From: Clostridia bacterium
Lineage (GTDB): Bacteria; Bacillota; Clostridia; Christensenellales; UBA1242
Assembly: GCA_900768545.1 (NCBI GenBank)
Contig: CAAGDD010000005.1
Location: 1-64,000 of the forward strand
Length of the DNA stretch: 64,000 nt
Direction: 5' to 3'
Numbering within the stretch: the first letter of the stretch is position 1; every line of letters starts with the position of its first letter. Below the pieces are notes generated by a model. It did no database searches. It saw only the letters and a list, made by a program, of their open reading frames with translations, and had not been told where the DNA came from. Made by a program: the position numbers and the translations under genes. Positions 7,107 to 16,540 of the stretch are shown in pieces.

Positions 7107-8036
7107 ATGGAAAAACAAATCCCTATTATCTTCGATTCTGACCCAGGTGTTGATGACGCAATCGCGATTATGTATGCAATAAATTGCAACCTTTTTGATA
7201 TCAAACTTATCGCCACAGAAGGGGGAAATTCATCGATTGAAAACATCACAGCAAACGCCATTCATTTGACCGAACTTTTCCACGCTGACATTCCTGTTGT
7301 CGCTGGTTACCGCACCCCACTTGTTCGCCCAGCTCAATTCGCATCTTCTGCCCAAGGCAAGTCTGGTCTTGGCGGATATTCATTCAATCACAAAAAACTC
7401 AAACACAAAGCAGTTGATGGCGAAGCATGCGACGCGCTTTACAACACTTTAAAAAACAGCAACGAAAAACTTTCAATCATTTCAATCGGCCCTATGACAA
7501 ATCTTGCAAAAATGATTTTAAAATATCCCGACTGCAAAAAATATATCAAACAAATCATTTTCGAAAGTGGCACAAAAGAAAAAATTTATGGAAAGCCTTA
7601 CAAATCTTTCAATGTTGGATATGATCCAGAAGCCGCAGAAATTGTGTTTAAAAGCGGAATAAAGCTCGTTATGGTGCCGATGGAACTTGGTCACTTCGCC
7701 TACCTTGATCACGGCGATATAAAGAGATTTAAAAAGACAAACAAGATTGGAAAAATTTACGCCAAGATGTTTTCAAAATATCATGATTATCATGTTGGAA
7801 ATCTCGGTGCTGCCGTGCACGATGTTTGTGCTGTTTATTATTTGTCACACCCAGAATTTTTCAAGACTGAAAAAGCATTTATTGAAATCAAATATTACAA
7901 AACTGACGATAGCGATTTTGGATATGTTGACATCGACTTTAACAAAAAGCCAAATGCGACCATTTGTATGGATTTAAACATCAGCATTTTCAAAAATGAC
8001 TTGTTTGAAGCATTGAAAAATTGTGACAAATATTAA
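7107..8036 (+). CDS. Nucleoside hydrolase (IunH family), copy 1
   Basis: Enzymes of this family split ribonucleosides into base and ribose in purine and pyrimidine salvage, using a calcium ion held by an aspartate cluster. This protein has 309 residues, the usual length. The N-terminal metal motif DSDPGVDDAIA (10-20) is intact. SFNVGYDPEAA (167-177) binds ribose, and H238-D239 (AVHD) supplies the catalytic histidine and a metal ligand. The usual MGG after the central strand reads ESG here (153-155), which may alter substrate choice. The ribosome site is AAGGTGG. It is monocistronic and converges with rplL. A paralogue lies at 22415. Confidence 0.93.
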   Translation: MEKQIPIIFDSDPGVDDAIAIMYAINCNLFDIKLIATEGGNSSIENITANAIHLTELFHADIPVVAGYRTPLVRPAQFASSAQGKSGLGGYSFNHKKLKHKAVDGEACDALYNTLKNSNEKLSIISIGPMTNLAKMILKYPDCKKYIKQIIFESGTKEKIYGKPYKSFNVGYDPEAAEIVFKSGIKLVMVPMELGHFAYLDHGDIKRFKKTNKIGKIYAKMFSKYHDYHVGNLGAAVHDVCAVYYLSHPEFFKTEKAFIEIKYYKTDDSDFGYVDIDFNKKPNATICMDLNISIFKNDLFEALKNCDKY

Positions 8037-8200
8037 AATTTGACCATTTTAATGAGAAGCACCTCTACGCAAAAAACAAGTTGAAACATCAAAAGAAGCG
8101 ACAAGAGAAACATCAAATAACAACAATTTAACAAAAGAAACTTAATAATCCCAGCCTTTTAATATCAAGCTCACTTTTGTTGAGCGCTTATAATTTTACA

Positions 8201-8232
8201 AAAAAAATACTGTCAAATTTGGCAGTATTTTT
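8201..8232 (-). terminator. Terminator of rplJ-rplL
   Basis: The stem AATACTG/CAGTATT with a T run on both sides ends the minus-strand rplL transcript. The stretch 8037-8200 between it and the nucleoside hydrolase holds only a weak hairpin (AGCTCA/TGAGC, about 8168-8185). Confidence 0.85.
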
Positions 8233-8262
8233 TACACAAAATCTTTATTTATTTTAAATTAT

Positions 8263-8637
8263 TTATTTCAATTCAACTACAGCGCCAGCTTCTTTGAATT
8301 TAGCTTCAAATTCTTTAGCTTGAGCAGCAGCAACGTTTTCTTTAACCATTTTTGGAGCGCCATCAACGATAGCTTTAGCTTCAGAAAGTCCAAGACCTGT
8401 AACTTCTCTAACAACTTTGATAACTGCAATTTTGTTAGCTCCAACTTCTTTCAAGAAGAGGTTGAATTCTGTCTTTTCTTCTTCAGCAGCAGCGGCAGCA
8501 CCAGCTGGAGCAGCAGCAACAGCAACTGTAGCAGCAGCGCTAACGCCAAATTCTTCTTCCAATTTTTTAACAAGTTCGTTGAGTTCAGCGACTGTCAATG
8601 ATTTAATTTCTTCAACATATTTATTTAAATCTGTCAT
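8263..8637 (-). CDS. rplL: 50S ribosomal protein L7/L12
   Basis: Stalk protein of the large ribosomal subunit that recruits translational GTPases. It has 124 residues: an N-terminal dimerization helix region (to about 35), an alanine-rich hinge (about 36-52) and the conserved C-terminal domain with GLGLSEAKAIVDGAPK. It follows rplJ by 38 bases with a strong ribosome site (AGGAG). As in other bacteria it is made in excess over L10, here from the same promoter and leader. Confidence 0.98.
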   Translation of the reverse strand: MTDLNKYVEEIKSLTVAELNELVKKLEEEFGVSAAATVAVAAAPAGAAAAAEEEKTEFNLFLKEVGANKIAVIKVVREVTGLGLSEAKAIVDGAPKMVKENVAAAQAKEFEAKFKEAGAVVELK

Positions 8638-8675
8638 TTTTTTATCTCCTAATTTTTAAATTTTTTCAAAACCGA

Positions 8676-9164
8676 TTACGCATTTTTCTTTGCAATTTCG
8701 TTAACCGCAACAGCCAAAGAACGCATAGGGTTTGTGAAAATAAACAAAAGTTTTGCAATAAGTTCTTCCCTTGATGGAAGTTTTGCAAGTGCTTCGATGT
8801 CGTCAGCAGAAACGCTAACACCGTTTAAAATTCCAAATTTGATAGCCATTTTCTTGGTTTCTTTAGCGCAATTGCAAGCAATTTTTGCAGGAGCAATTTC
8901 GTCTTCATAACCAATAGCAACAGCAGTGGTGCCTTCAAGCAAGTTTGCTGGGCACTCAATACCAAGGTCAGAAAGTGCTTTCAACATCAAGCGGTTTTTG
9001 TAAACTTTGTAGTCACATCCAGCTTCACGGAACTTCTTACGAAGTGCTGTATCTTCAGCAACAGTGAGTCCTCTGTAATCTACAAAAGCAATAGTTTTTG
9101 CCTTAGAAAATTTTTCTTTAATTTCTTCGACAACTTGTTTTTTTGCTTCTAAATTAGCACTCAA
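8676..9164 (-). CDS. rplJ: 50S ribosomal protein L10
   Basis: Base of the ribosomal stalk; it binds 23S rRNA and carries the L7/L12 dimers. It has 162 residues, slightly shorter than usual. The family signature YRGLTVAEDTALRKKFREAG is present, and the C-terminal helix that binds L7/L12 ends MRSLAVAVNEIAKKNA. It is preceded by an L10-leader RNA and a terminator, so translation and read-through are expected to be controlled by the L10-L12 complex. Ribosome site GGAGG. Confidence 0.98.
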   Translation of the reverse strand: MSANLEAKKQVVEEIKEKFSKAKTIAFVDYRGLTVAEDTALRKKFREAGCDYKVYKNRLMLKALSDLGIECPANLLEGTTAVAIGYEDEIAPAKIACNCAKETKKMAIKFGILNGVSVSADDIEALAKLPSREELIAKLLFIFTNPMRSLAVAVNEIAKKNA

Positions 9165-9184
9165 TTTTCTTACCTCCTATAAAA

Positions 9185-9320
9185 GATTTTGTGTTTTGTA
9201 AAAAAAATCTCTGTAACCATGGAAAAGTCACAGAGAAATAATCAAACTCTAACTTTTCCTCGGCAAGCACTATGTTTACGCCTAAAAGGCACTTGCGGTC
9301 TTCGGAAGATCTTTAATACT
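9185..9320 (-). promoter_or_regulatory. Ribosomal protein L10 leader (autoregulatory RNA)
   Basis: On the minus strand the transcript contains the typical L10-leader core: GAAGACCGCAAGTGCC, then TTTTAGGCGTAAAC, then GTGCTTGCCGAGG. In Bacillus and relatives this RNA binds the L10-L12 complex and controls a terminator ahead of rplJ. Such a terminator is present here (9201-9236). Recognition is by sequence pattern; I did not run a covariance model. Confidence 0.85.
9201..9236 (-). terminator. Attenuator terminator of the L10 leader
   Basis: Minus-strand stem TCTCTGT/ACAGAGA (9230-9236 with 9208-9214) followed by seven Ts. It lies between the leader and the rplJ start, where an attenuator belongs. 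Confidence 0.8.
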
Positions 9321-9325
9321 TTGTC

Positions 9326-9354
9326 AGTATAGCATTATAAAAAAGACTTGTCAA
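9326..9354 (-). promoter_or_regulatory. Strong promoter of rplJ-rplL
   Basis: On the minus strand TTGACA (9354-9349), a 17-base spacer, and TATACT (9331-9326). It is close to perfect sigma-A consensus, as expected for a ribosomal protein operon. Confidence 0.9.
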
Positions 9355-9407
9355 CCATTTTTGACCAAATTTTTAAAAAAGATCAAAAATATTGCAAGTC
9401 TTAAAAA

Positions 9408-10211
9408 TTATTTAGAGAGCAATTCGTCCCATTTATCATAAATTTTGCTTGTGTCAGCCTTAACTGTCACAACAACAATTCTTGTTTCGTCGCCAGTTTT
9501 TTCGCCGTCAACAATCTTTGGAGCAACAGCATCAATATAGATTTTTGTTTCTCTAACGCCGCCTTCGGTATTTACTGTGATATAAGCGTTTTTAAATGTC
9601 AAACTTCCGTCCCAAAGTGTTGAGTTTTGAGATGCATATCTTGAAACATATTTTTTGCCATTTTGATTTGTCAAAGTTTTTTCAGTTTCGTATTGCAAAC
9701 GAACATAATAAGTTCCGTTCAAGTCTGCTTCAAGATTTGCTGTTGACTTTCCATAATATGACAATTCGTCCATATCATAGAAAGACAAACTTCCACTAAA
9801 CATTGAAGACATAATTGTTTGTTTGAAAGAACTATTTAAAAGAGCAGAAAAATCGTTGTATCCATCTTCGCCTTTTTCAAAAGCATTTTGTCTTGATGTT
9901 GAGCCAGCAGTAACAATTGTTGCCTTATAAAAATCTGATTCAACACATTTTGGCATCATACTCACTGGCACTGTGCTCAAAATAATGATTGCAAAAGCAA
10001 ACACAAAAGCCACGCAAGCTCCAATCAAAACACCAATTTTTTTGTGTTTTCTTTTTCTCAACAACTTTTCAGTTTGAATTTTTGCATAAAGTTCGTCTTC
10101 GGTCAATTCTTCTTCAGAAATTTCTTCTTTCACTTCAACAGTGTTTTTCACTTGGCTTTCAGTGATGTTTTCATTTGAAACTTCTGTTTCAATTTCTCTG
10201 TTTTCTTCCAT
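9408..10211 (-). CDS. Single-pass membrane protein cotranscribed with ftsH
   Basis: A 267-residue protein of unknown function. The first 50 residues are acidic and cytoplasmic. A membrane helix follows at about 58-80 (IGVLIGACVAFVFAFAIIIL), then about 185 external residues predicted rich in beta strand with many Ser, Thr and Tyr. I see no enzyme motif and no lipobox. It starts 23 bases after the ftsH stop, so the two probably share a message, which suggests (inference only) a role at the membrane with FtsH. The start at 10211 was chosen for the GAGGGTGG just upstream. Confidence 0.8.
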   Translation of the reverse strand: MEENREIETEVSNENITESQVKNTVEVKEEISEEELTEDELYAKIQTEKLLRKRKHKKIGVLIGACVAFVFAFAIIILSTVPVSMMPKCVESDFYKATIVTAGSTSRQNAFEKGEDGYNDFSALLNSSFKQTIMSSMFSGSLSFYDMDELSYYGKSTANLEADLNGTYYVRLQYETEKTLTNQNGKKYVSRYASQNSTLWDGSLTFKNAYITVNTEGGVRETKIYIDAVAPKIVDGEKTGDETRIVVVTVKADTSKIYDKWDELLSK

Positions 10212-10234
10212 TGCCACCCTCATTTAAAAGAAAT

Positions 10235-12463
10235 TTAATCTTTTTTATCGTCTTTTTTTACACTTTTTTTCTTTGCAACAGGTTTTCTTGTTGCTGTTTT
10301 TGATGTCGCCTTATTATCGCTTGTTTTTGAAGATTTGTCAACAGTTTTTTCGATTTTCTCTGTCTTAACTTCAACAACTTCGACTTTTTCAGGTTCTTGA
10401 AGTTCTTTTTCGAAGTTTGCGCACTCTTGTTTTACAAGATTCAATTCGTCTTCGGTGATTATTCCTATTTTTACAAGATTTTCACCTTCAGCAATCTTTT
10501 TTCTAAAACTTTCAAGTTTTTCATATTTTTCTTTTTGATTTTTAACTTTTTCTTCTTTTTCTTTTCTAGCTTTGTCTTTTTCTTCCATAAGTTTCACGAT
10601 TTCTTCGGTCTTTTTTCCAGCCAAAATCATATCAACTTCTTCTTTATAAATAGTTTCTCTAGCAAGTAAAAGTTTTGCCATTTCATGCAAATATTCGATA
10701 TTTTCTTCCATAACTTGCTTTGCGCGTTTGTAGTTTGAATTCAAAATTGACATAATTTCTTCATCAGCAACGCCGGCAAGTTTTTCAGAAAAGTTGTTTT
10801 TTGTTTGATAATCGCGACCGATAAACACTTGAGTTGTGTCACCAAGTGACAAGAAGCCAATCTTTTTGCTCATTCCCCAATCATACACCATTGCGTGAGC
10901 AATTTTTGTCGCGTGTTGAATATCAGCTGAAGCACCGCTTGTAATATCTTTGAAGATAAGTTCTTCGGCAATTCTTCCGCCCATACTCATTGCGATTGTG
11001 TCGTTTGCCTTATTGTAAGACATTGTCATATCGTCGTTTTCAGGACGCGACATAGTATATCCACCTGCGTGTCCGCGTGGAATAATCGAAACTTCTTGCA
11101 CATCTTCACAATTTGCCATTTTCTTGGCAATAATTGTGTGACCTGCTTCGTGATAAGCAGTGAGTTTTCTTTCTTTTTCAGTCAAAAGTCTTGACTTCTT
11201 TTGTGGCCCCATAATCACCTTGTTGATTCCTTCGGTGATATCTTCCATAATAATCTTTGGTCTGCCAGCACGAGCCGCCAAAATAGCTGCTTCATTGAGC
11301 ATATTTTCGATATCAGCGCCAGTAAAGCCTGTGGTGATTCTTGCCAAAACATTGAAATCGATTTCATCATCAAGAGGTTTGTTTCTTGCGTGAATTTTCA
11401 AAATTCCTTCTCTACCTTTCACATCAGGAACATGAACATAAATTTGTCTATCAAAACGACCCGGACGCATCAATGCTGGGTCAAGAACATCGCTTCGGTT
11501 TGTTGCTGCCAAAACAATAATTCCTTCGTTTGGTTCAAATCCGTCCATTTCAACAAGAAGTTGATTCAAAGTTTGTTCTCTTTCGTCGTTTCCGCCGCCA
11601 AGGCCCGCGCCTCTTTGACGACCAACGGCATCAATTTCATCGATAAACACGATGCAAGGTTTGTTTTTCTTTGCTTGGTCAAACAAATCTCTAACTCTCG
11701 AAGCCCCAACGCCGACAAACATTTCAACAAAGTCTGATCCACTGATTGAGATAAAAGGAACTTTACTTTCGCCCGCAACAGCTCTTGCAAGCAACGTTTT
11801 TCCTGTTCCGGGTTGACCTACAAGCAAAACCCCTTTTGGGATTCTTGCTCCAAGATCGGTGAATTTTTTAGGATTTTTCAAGAATTCAACAATTTCTTGA
11901 AGTTCGGCTTTTTCTTCGTCCATTCCCGCAATGTCAGAAAATTTGACTTTTGACATAGCATAAGATTTGACTTTTGTCTTTCCAAAAGCCATAGCACCTT
12001 TGTTTGCCCCAGCGATCATTCGATACATAAATACAAACGCCAAAACAGCAAACACAACATAAAGGATAGGAACAATAATGTTCCAAACATTCACACCTGC
12101 TGGTGCATATTGAACAGGCATTTCGGCAGCATCGCATTTTTCAAGCACATTTTCAAGCAAGTTGCTGTCATATTTGAAATAATAATCGCTATAAGTAGGC
12201 ACTTGATTTTGTTTATATTCACTGCCTTCGACCAAGATGTAAGCCTTTCCGTTTTTGTAATAAAGAAAAGCGGCTTTTTTCGTGTCAACATCTTCTGGAT
12301 TGTCTTTATAAGTGCCGTCGATGATATTGAAAATGTCTTGTCTGTTTGTCAATTCTTTCCCGTTATGACCAAAGTCAACAAACATAAGAGCAAACAACAA
12401 AACAACGACCAAAAGCACAACGACATAAGCGATTTTAAATCCATTTTGTTTTTTATCGTTCAT
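10235..12463 (-). CDS. ftsH: ATP-dependent zinc metalloprotease FtsH
   Basis: Membrane-bound AAA+ protease that degrades damaged and regulatory membrane and soluble proteins. It has 742 residues. Two membrane helices (about 10-30 and 127-147) flank an external domain. The AAA module has Walker A GQPGTGKT (216-223), Walker B IVFIDEIDA (271-279) and the SRH TNRSDVLDPALMRPGRFDR. The zinc site is HEAGH (438-442). The last 100 residues form a long charged Lys/Glu tail, longer than in most FtsH. The start at 12463 follows AAAAAGGAG by 6 bases; the upstream extension has none. Confidence 0.97.
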   Translation of the reverse strand: MNDKKQNGFKIAYVVVLLVVVLLFALMFVDFGHNGKELTNRQDIFNIIDGTYKDNPEDVDTKKAAFLYYKNGKAYILVEGSEYKQNQVPTYSDYYFKYDSNLLENVLEKCDAAEMPVQYAPAGVNVWNIIVPILYVVFAVLAFVFMYRMIAGANKGAMAFGKTKVKSYAMSKVKFSDIAGMDEEKAELQEIVEFLKNPKKFTDLGARIPKGVLLVGQPGTGKTLLARAVAGESKVPFISISGSDFVEMFVGVGASRVRDLFDQAKKNKPCIVFIDEIDAVGRQRGAGLGGGNDEREQTLNQLLVEMDGFEPNEGIIVLAATNRSDVLDPALMRPGRFDRQIYVHVPDVKGREGILKIHARNKPLDDEIDFNVLARITTGFTGADIENMLNEAAILAARAGRPKIIMEDITEGINKVIMGPQKKSRLLTEKERKLTAYHEAGHTIIAKKMANCEDVQEVSIIPRGHAGGYTMSRPENDDMTMSYNKANDTIAMSMGGRIAEELIFKDITSGASADIQHATKIAHAMVYDWGMSKKIGFLSLGDTTQVFIGRDYQTKNNFSEKLAGVADEEIMSILNSNYKRAKQVMEENIEYLHEMAKLLLARETIYKEEVDMILAGKKTEEIVKLMEEKDKARKEKEEKVKNQKEKYEKLESFRKKIAEGENLVKIGIITEDELNLVKQECANFEKELQEPEKVEVVEVKTEKIEKTVDKSSKTSDNKATSKTATRKPVAKKKSVKKDDKKD

Positions 12464-12729
12464 CACAATCTCCTTTTTAACCAAAAAGGTCAATAATATA
12501 CTATTAGATTTTATCATAAACAAAAAAATAACACAACTTTTCAAGCGTTTTTGTCAAAAAAAGTTGTCAAAAAAAGAATGTTTTTGCTCGAAAACTAAAC
12601 AAAAGATTTAATTTTGTCTAAAATATTGTGTTATTGGTGATATTTTTATAACCTTTTTGCCCACTCGAAATTTTTAGATTCTGTCAGCCAAATTTTTCTC
12701 AAACATTTTTAAAATCGGCTTAAAAAGAC
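12464..12729. other. ftsH upstream region
   Basis: Noncoding. A possible minus-strand ftsH promoter is TTGACA, 18 bases, TGTTAT. No clear terminator for the gerA operon, which lies upstream on the same strand, was found, so some read-through into ftsH is possible. Confidence 0.45.
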
Positions 12730-13956
12730 CTAACGCGTGAAGATATTTGTGCCGATTTTAAAAACAATACTATTTAAATAATCATCTTGATCTTCTAGCG
12801 TCGATAAAAACTTTTCAAAAGCCTTGTGATTTGAATTGCTCATCATAGTGTAAAAATCAATCACATCAATTTTGTGGTCACGCATAATCTCAATTCCTTG
12901 AGAAATAAGTTCTTTAAACTTGATTTCAAGTGCATTTTTGACGCTGTTAGATATGCCAGTAAACTCAACATTTTTCTTCACAACGCCGTCTTTTGTTTGC
13001 ACTTCCGAAAGCGAAACTGTGCAATTCCCGTTCATCAAAATGATAGGAACATTATTTTGAAAAATTACCTTTGACCTTATGTCTTTGTCCAAAATCTCAA
13101 AAGTCAATTTTGCATCGTCAAAATTTTCGTCAGAAAAGTGCTCCAAGACCACCGAACCAGTGCTGAAATTTCCGTTTATAAGATTGATTTTTTTGATATC
13201 CAAGCCTTCCAAAATTGTGTTCAACTTTCCGTCTTTAAACACCACCGTTTTGCCCTTGTTTTCAATTTCTTTTACCACTTCTTTTGTGTCTGTGTTTGAG
13301 CCTTCGCTGCCCGTCGCTTCTCCCGAAACCTCTAGTCCTTCATTTTCGCCGCGAAGGGAAATCATTGGCACAAGCGAAACTTTCGTTGGTCCAAACATTC
13401 CCTTAAAAAACGACTGAAAAGACGCTTCGCTTGCATAGATATAATCTTCGTTAAACGACAAAACTTCGCTCAATTTTATCGAACTTTCGCTGTCGAGTTT
13501 TTGCACTGCTTCAAGCACTTCTTTGGTCGAAGATTCCGCCACCACAAGTCGAGTTTCAGAACCCAAAAATTTGTTTCGTGCCAAATAGTCAAGATAAAGT
13601 GAAACATCTTTGTCCAAAAGCCCTTTGTTTAACACGACCAGTTTTGTATGCGACAAGCCAATCTCCCGCCCAATGTTAAGCCCGGCAAAATCAAGTGCTT
13701 CCGACACGCTTCGCCCCTTCGATGTCACGACTTTATAGTTTTCTGTAAAGGTCTGCTCCGCCACCGGCGTAAAGGTCAAAAGTGACACCAAAACTTCATC
13801 TGTTTCATCGTCAAAATCAATGCCCAAAACAGTGTCGATTGAGTAGCGATTTATTTCCGCAGTTTGCCCGACCGCTGGGATCGCAAAAATCAAACAAATT
13901 ATCAAAAAGACCAAAAGCATTGGAGTTTTAAAAAGTTGTGAAAGATATTTTTTCAT
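12730..13956 (-). CDS. gerAC: Germinant receptor C subunit (Ger(x)C family)
   Basis: Third subunit of a GerA-type receptor that triggers spore germination on sensing nutrients. It has 408 residues. An N-terminal hydrophobic segment (12-28) is followed by the GerC pattern: early beta strands with LGIDFDD, a central DYLARN segment and a C-terminal alpha/beta domain ending in the DVIDFY region. Classical GerC proteins are lipoproteins with a GCWD motif after the signal; here the corresponding place reads AVGQTAEI, with no cysteine. It is therefore probably anchored by its uncleaved helix. The gene overlaps gerAB by 4 bases (ATGA). Confidence 0.88.
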   Translation of the reverse strand: MKKYLSQLFKTPMLLVFLIICLIFAIPAVGQTAEINRYSIDTVLGIDFDDETDEVLVSLLTFTPVAEQTFTENYKVVTSKGRSVSEALDFAGLNIGREIGLSHTKLVVLNKGLLDKDVSLYLDYLARNKFLGSETRLVVAESSTKEVLEAVQKLDSESSIKLSEVLSFNEDYIYASEASFQSFFKGMFGPTKVSLVPMISLRGENEGLEVSGEATGSEGSNTDTKEVVKEIENKGKTVVFKDGKLNTILEGLDIKKINLINGNFSTGSVVLEHFSDENFDDAKLTFEILDKDIRSKVIFQNNVPIILMNGNCTVSLSEVQTKDGVVKKNVEFTGISNSVKNALEIKFKELISQGIEIMRDHKIDVIDFYTMMSNSNHKAFEKFLSTLEDQDDYLNSIVFKIGTNIFTR

Positions 13957-15038
13957 TCAATTTTTCTCCTTTTGCTTTTGATAAGACAAATAATGAAAAA
14001 CAGCGGCAAAACTCCATAAGAAACGCCGATAAAAAACGGCCAAAAATGCTCGCCGAAAAAGATCGCCTTTTGAAGATTTACAATCAAGTATTCAATCACA
14101 ACCAAAAAGATCGCAAAAAACAAAACAATCGAATATTTTGCGTCAATTTTAAACATCGAAACAAAACTTTCTTTAAACGAAATAAGAAAAATTCCCAGAT
14201 GAAAATAGGTCAAAATCACTATCACTATCATCGAAATGATGTCAATTCGCCCGACGCCGCCGATTTCTTTGATATAACTTATTATCTCAAAAAGTGCGAA
14301 TGGGTGCATAAAAGAAGTGTAAGTAAACAAAAGCACAAACACCAAAAATATCAAACAAACACAGACTGCCGACGCGGTCGCGAGCGAAAATAAAATCTTC
14401 CACTGTCCTTTTTTGATGTTTATTTTGTCGATAATCACAAACAAAAACATACTATCGCCAAACACCATCGAATGGCGAAGTGCACACATTGCCATTTGTT
14501 TGGCACTTGAACCCGAAAAGAGCGGAAAACTCTCGATTCCAAACACGCCCACAACAAGACAAAACAAAACAATCAAAACAACTAGCGGAAAAAATAGTTG
14601 AGCCGTTCTGCCCACTGCCCGAAGATTTGATAGCGCAAGATGAATCATAATTGGAATAAAACAAAACAAAAACATCAAGTTTGTGCCGTCTTGATAGACA
14701 GTTTTTGTGAAAAAAACATAAGTCACGTCATAGAGCAAAATCGCTTTTCCCAAGAAAAACAGCATTATCAAAGTCGAAAGGAAATAAAAACAAAACTTGC
14801 CCAGCATTGTTTCGACAATCTCGCGAAAAGTTTGAGTTGGAAAGCGTTTTTTGACCTTAAAAAACAAAAACAGAAGTCCAAATTCAAACAAAAACATAAA
14901 AATCGGCAAAATGAAAGACAATATCCCCGCTTGTTCAACAAAAAGCGAAGGCAAGACCAATATTTTGTTGGCAAAAAACAAGAAAAATATCAAAATTCCC
15001 GTTTGCCACGCCGAAATTGAGTTTTTATTTGTCAACAT
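13953..15038 (-). CDS. gerAB: Germinant receptor B subunit, spore germination permease
   Basis: GerB subunits resemble amino acid permeases (APC superfamily) and bind the germinant. It has 361 residues with about ten hydrophobic helices, as expected. The N terminus ISAWQTGILIFFLFFANKIL matches the family start, where the first helix carries the SxxQ-like motif. Ribosome site AGAGGATAA. It overlaps gerAA by 14 bases and gerAC by 4, so the three subunits should be made in equal amounts. Confidence 0.92.
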   Translation of the reverse strand: MLTNKNSISAWQTGILIFFLFFANKILVLPSLFVEQAGILSFILPIFMFLFEFGLLFLFFKVKKRFPTQTFREIVETMLGKFCFYFLSTLIMLFFLGKAILLYDVTYVFFTKTVYQDGTNLMFLFCFIPIMIHLALSNLRAVGRTAQLFFPLVVLIVLFCLVVGVFGIESFPLFSGSSAKQMAMCALRHSMVFGDSMFLFVIIDKINIKKGQWKILFSLATASAVCVCLIFLVFVLLFTYTSFMHPFALFEIISYIKEIGGVGRIDIISMIVIVILTYFHLGIFLISFKESFVSMFKIDAKYSIVLFFAIFLVVIEYLIVNLQKAIFFGEHFWPFFIGVSYGVLPLFFIICLIKSKRRKIE

Positions 15039-16449
15039 TTATCCTCTTCTCATTGCTATTTTTAAAACACTTTGGTCGCTTCGTCATATCCAGCAGCGGA
15101 ACTTTCAAAATTGTGTCCTTGCTGTCAGACAAAATAAATGGCGCAAACGGAGCGAAATATGGAGCACCATAATTTTCAATCGAATTTGCATAAGTAAACA
15201 CATAAATCATTCCGCCGACAATGCCCAGAATACCCAATGCTGCGCCCAAAAACAAGAAAACAAATTGCAAAATTGTGATTTGAGTGTATTGATCTGGCAC
15301 AGTGTAAAGTGCGATTTTTGCGATCGCAACCACAATAACTGACGGCGGCGAAATCAGCCCTGCTTTAACACCCGTGTCTCCCAAAATCAAAGCCCCTACG
15401 ATAGATGTTGCAAGTCCCAAATATGACGGCAATCGCAGACTGACTTCATACAAAATTTGAAACAACAAAGTGATAAACATAATCTCAACAAATGGCGTAA
15501 ACGGCACTTGCTGCGTCGAGTCGGCTATCGTGATGAGATATTTGAGCGGCAAAATGCTGTAATGAAAAAGTTGCAGTGCAATATATGTACCGGGACCTAA
15601 AATCGCCAAAATCAGCCCGAGCATTCGAATAATTCGAATAAGTGTCGCAAAAGAATAATTTGAATAATAGTCATTGCTGCTTTGCAAATCTTCCAAAAAC
15701 ACAAACGGAACGGTGAGCACAACTGGCGAATTGTCAACCAAAATTGCCACCCTTCCTTCAAGCATTTTTGCCGTCACAACATCCGGCTTTTCGACCGTCC
15801 CGACTTGCTTGAAAATCGAGTTTGGTCGCTCCGCCAAAATCGTAGCGATATAATAAGAATCAACGATTCCGTCAATCTCGATCGCTTTGAGTCGTTTTTT
15901 GATATTTTTAACAATATTTTTGTCAACAATGCTGTCAAGATAAGCGACCACGACCTGCGTTTGAGTTGACTTTCCAACCACCAAATTTTCATAGACCAAA
16001 TTGTTACTATAAAAACGCTTTCTCAAAAGCCCAAGATTCGTTTTCAAATCTTCGGTAAAGCCTTCACGCGGCCCCAAAATAACCGAAGATGTTGGCGGCT
16101 CTGACGGAGCACGCGAATTGTATTTCAAAATGTCTATCGACAAAAATTGGTCGCTGTTTGACAAAAAAACTATCACACAGCCTTTAACAATGTTTTTCAA
16201 AATCTCACTTTGTTTGATTTCCCTGATGTCGTTTGCTTTAACAAGTTCTTTAAGCGTTTCAAAGTCGATTTTTTTATCAAAATTTTGAATCGGCTCAAAA
16301 ATAGCTTGCGAAAACAACAAATTGTCAGTTATGCTCTTCAAATAAACAAAAGAAACTTTAACTCCTTCTTTGTCGATTGTTCGGTCAATAAAATCAAAGG
16401 TGTTGTGCATCTGTTTTTTGATGTTTGAAATGGTTTTTTGATTGTTCAA
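15025..16449 (-). CDS. gerAA: Germinant receptor A subunit
   Basis: GerA subunits form the core channel of the germinant receptor in the inner spore membrane. It has 474 residues. The N-terminal soluble domain (about 1-250) includes SRAPSEPPTSSVILGPREGF and the conserved ILVDNSPVVLTVPFVFLEDL. The C-terminal membrane domain has about five helices with GTYIALQLFHYSILPLKYL. I placed the start at a TTG codon (16449) because AAAGGAG lies 6 bases before it and the family begins near this point; the upstream ATG has no ribosome site. First gene of the operon. Confidence 0.92.
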   Translation of the reverse strand: MNNQKTISNIKKQMHNTFDFIDRTIDKEGVKVSFVYLKSITDNLLFSQAIFEPIQNFDKKIDFETLKELVKANDIREIKQSEILKNIVKGCVIVFLSNSDQFLSIDILKYNSRAPSEPPTSSVILGPREGFTEDLKTNLGLLRKRFYSNNLVYENLVVGKSTQTQVVVAYLDSIVDKNIVKNIKKRLKAIEIDGIVDSYYIATILAERPNSIFKQVGTVEKPDVVTAKMLEGRVAILVDNSPVVLTVPFVFLEDLQSSNDYYSNYSFATLIRIIRMLGLILAILGPGTYIALQLFHYSILPLKYLITIADSTQQVPFTPFVEIMFITLLFQILYEVSLRLPSYLGLATSIVGALILGDTGVKAGLISPPSVIVVAIAKIALYTVPDQYTQITILQFVFLFLGAALGILGIVGGMIYVFTYANSIENYGAPYFAPFAPFILSDSKDTILKVPLLDMTKRPKCFKNSNEKRINVDK

Positions 16450-16507
16450 AGCGACTCCTTTTCGCTTAGTATAATCGAAAAAATTAAAAATATTTTTCAA
16501 AGAGCAC

Positions 16508-16534
16508 AAAAAAAGAAAGGCATTCGCCTTTTCT
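16508..16534 (-). terminator. Terminator between the exported protein gene and gerAA
   Basis: Minus-strand stem AAGAAAAGGC/GCCTTTCTT with loop GAAT, followed by Ts. It separates the upstream gene (16541-17458) from the gerA operon. Confidence 0.85.
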
Positions 16535-16540
16535 TAATTT

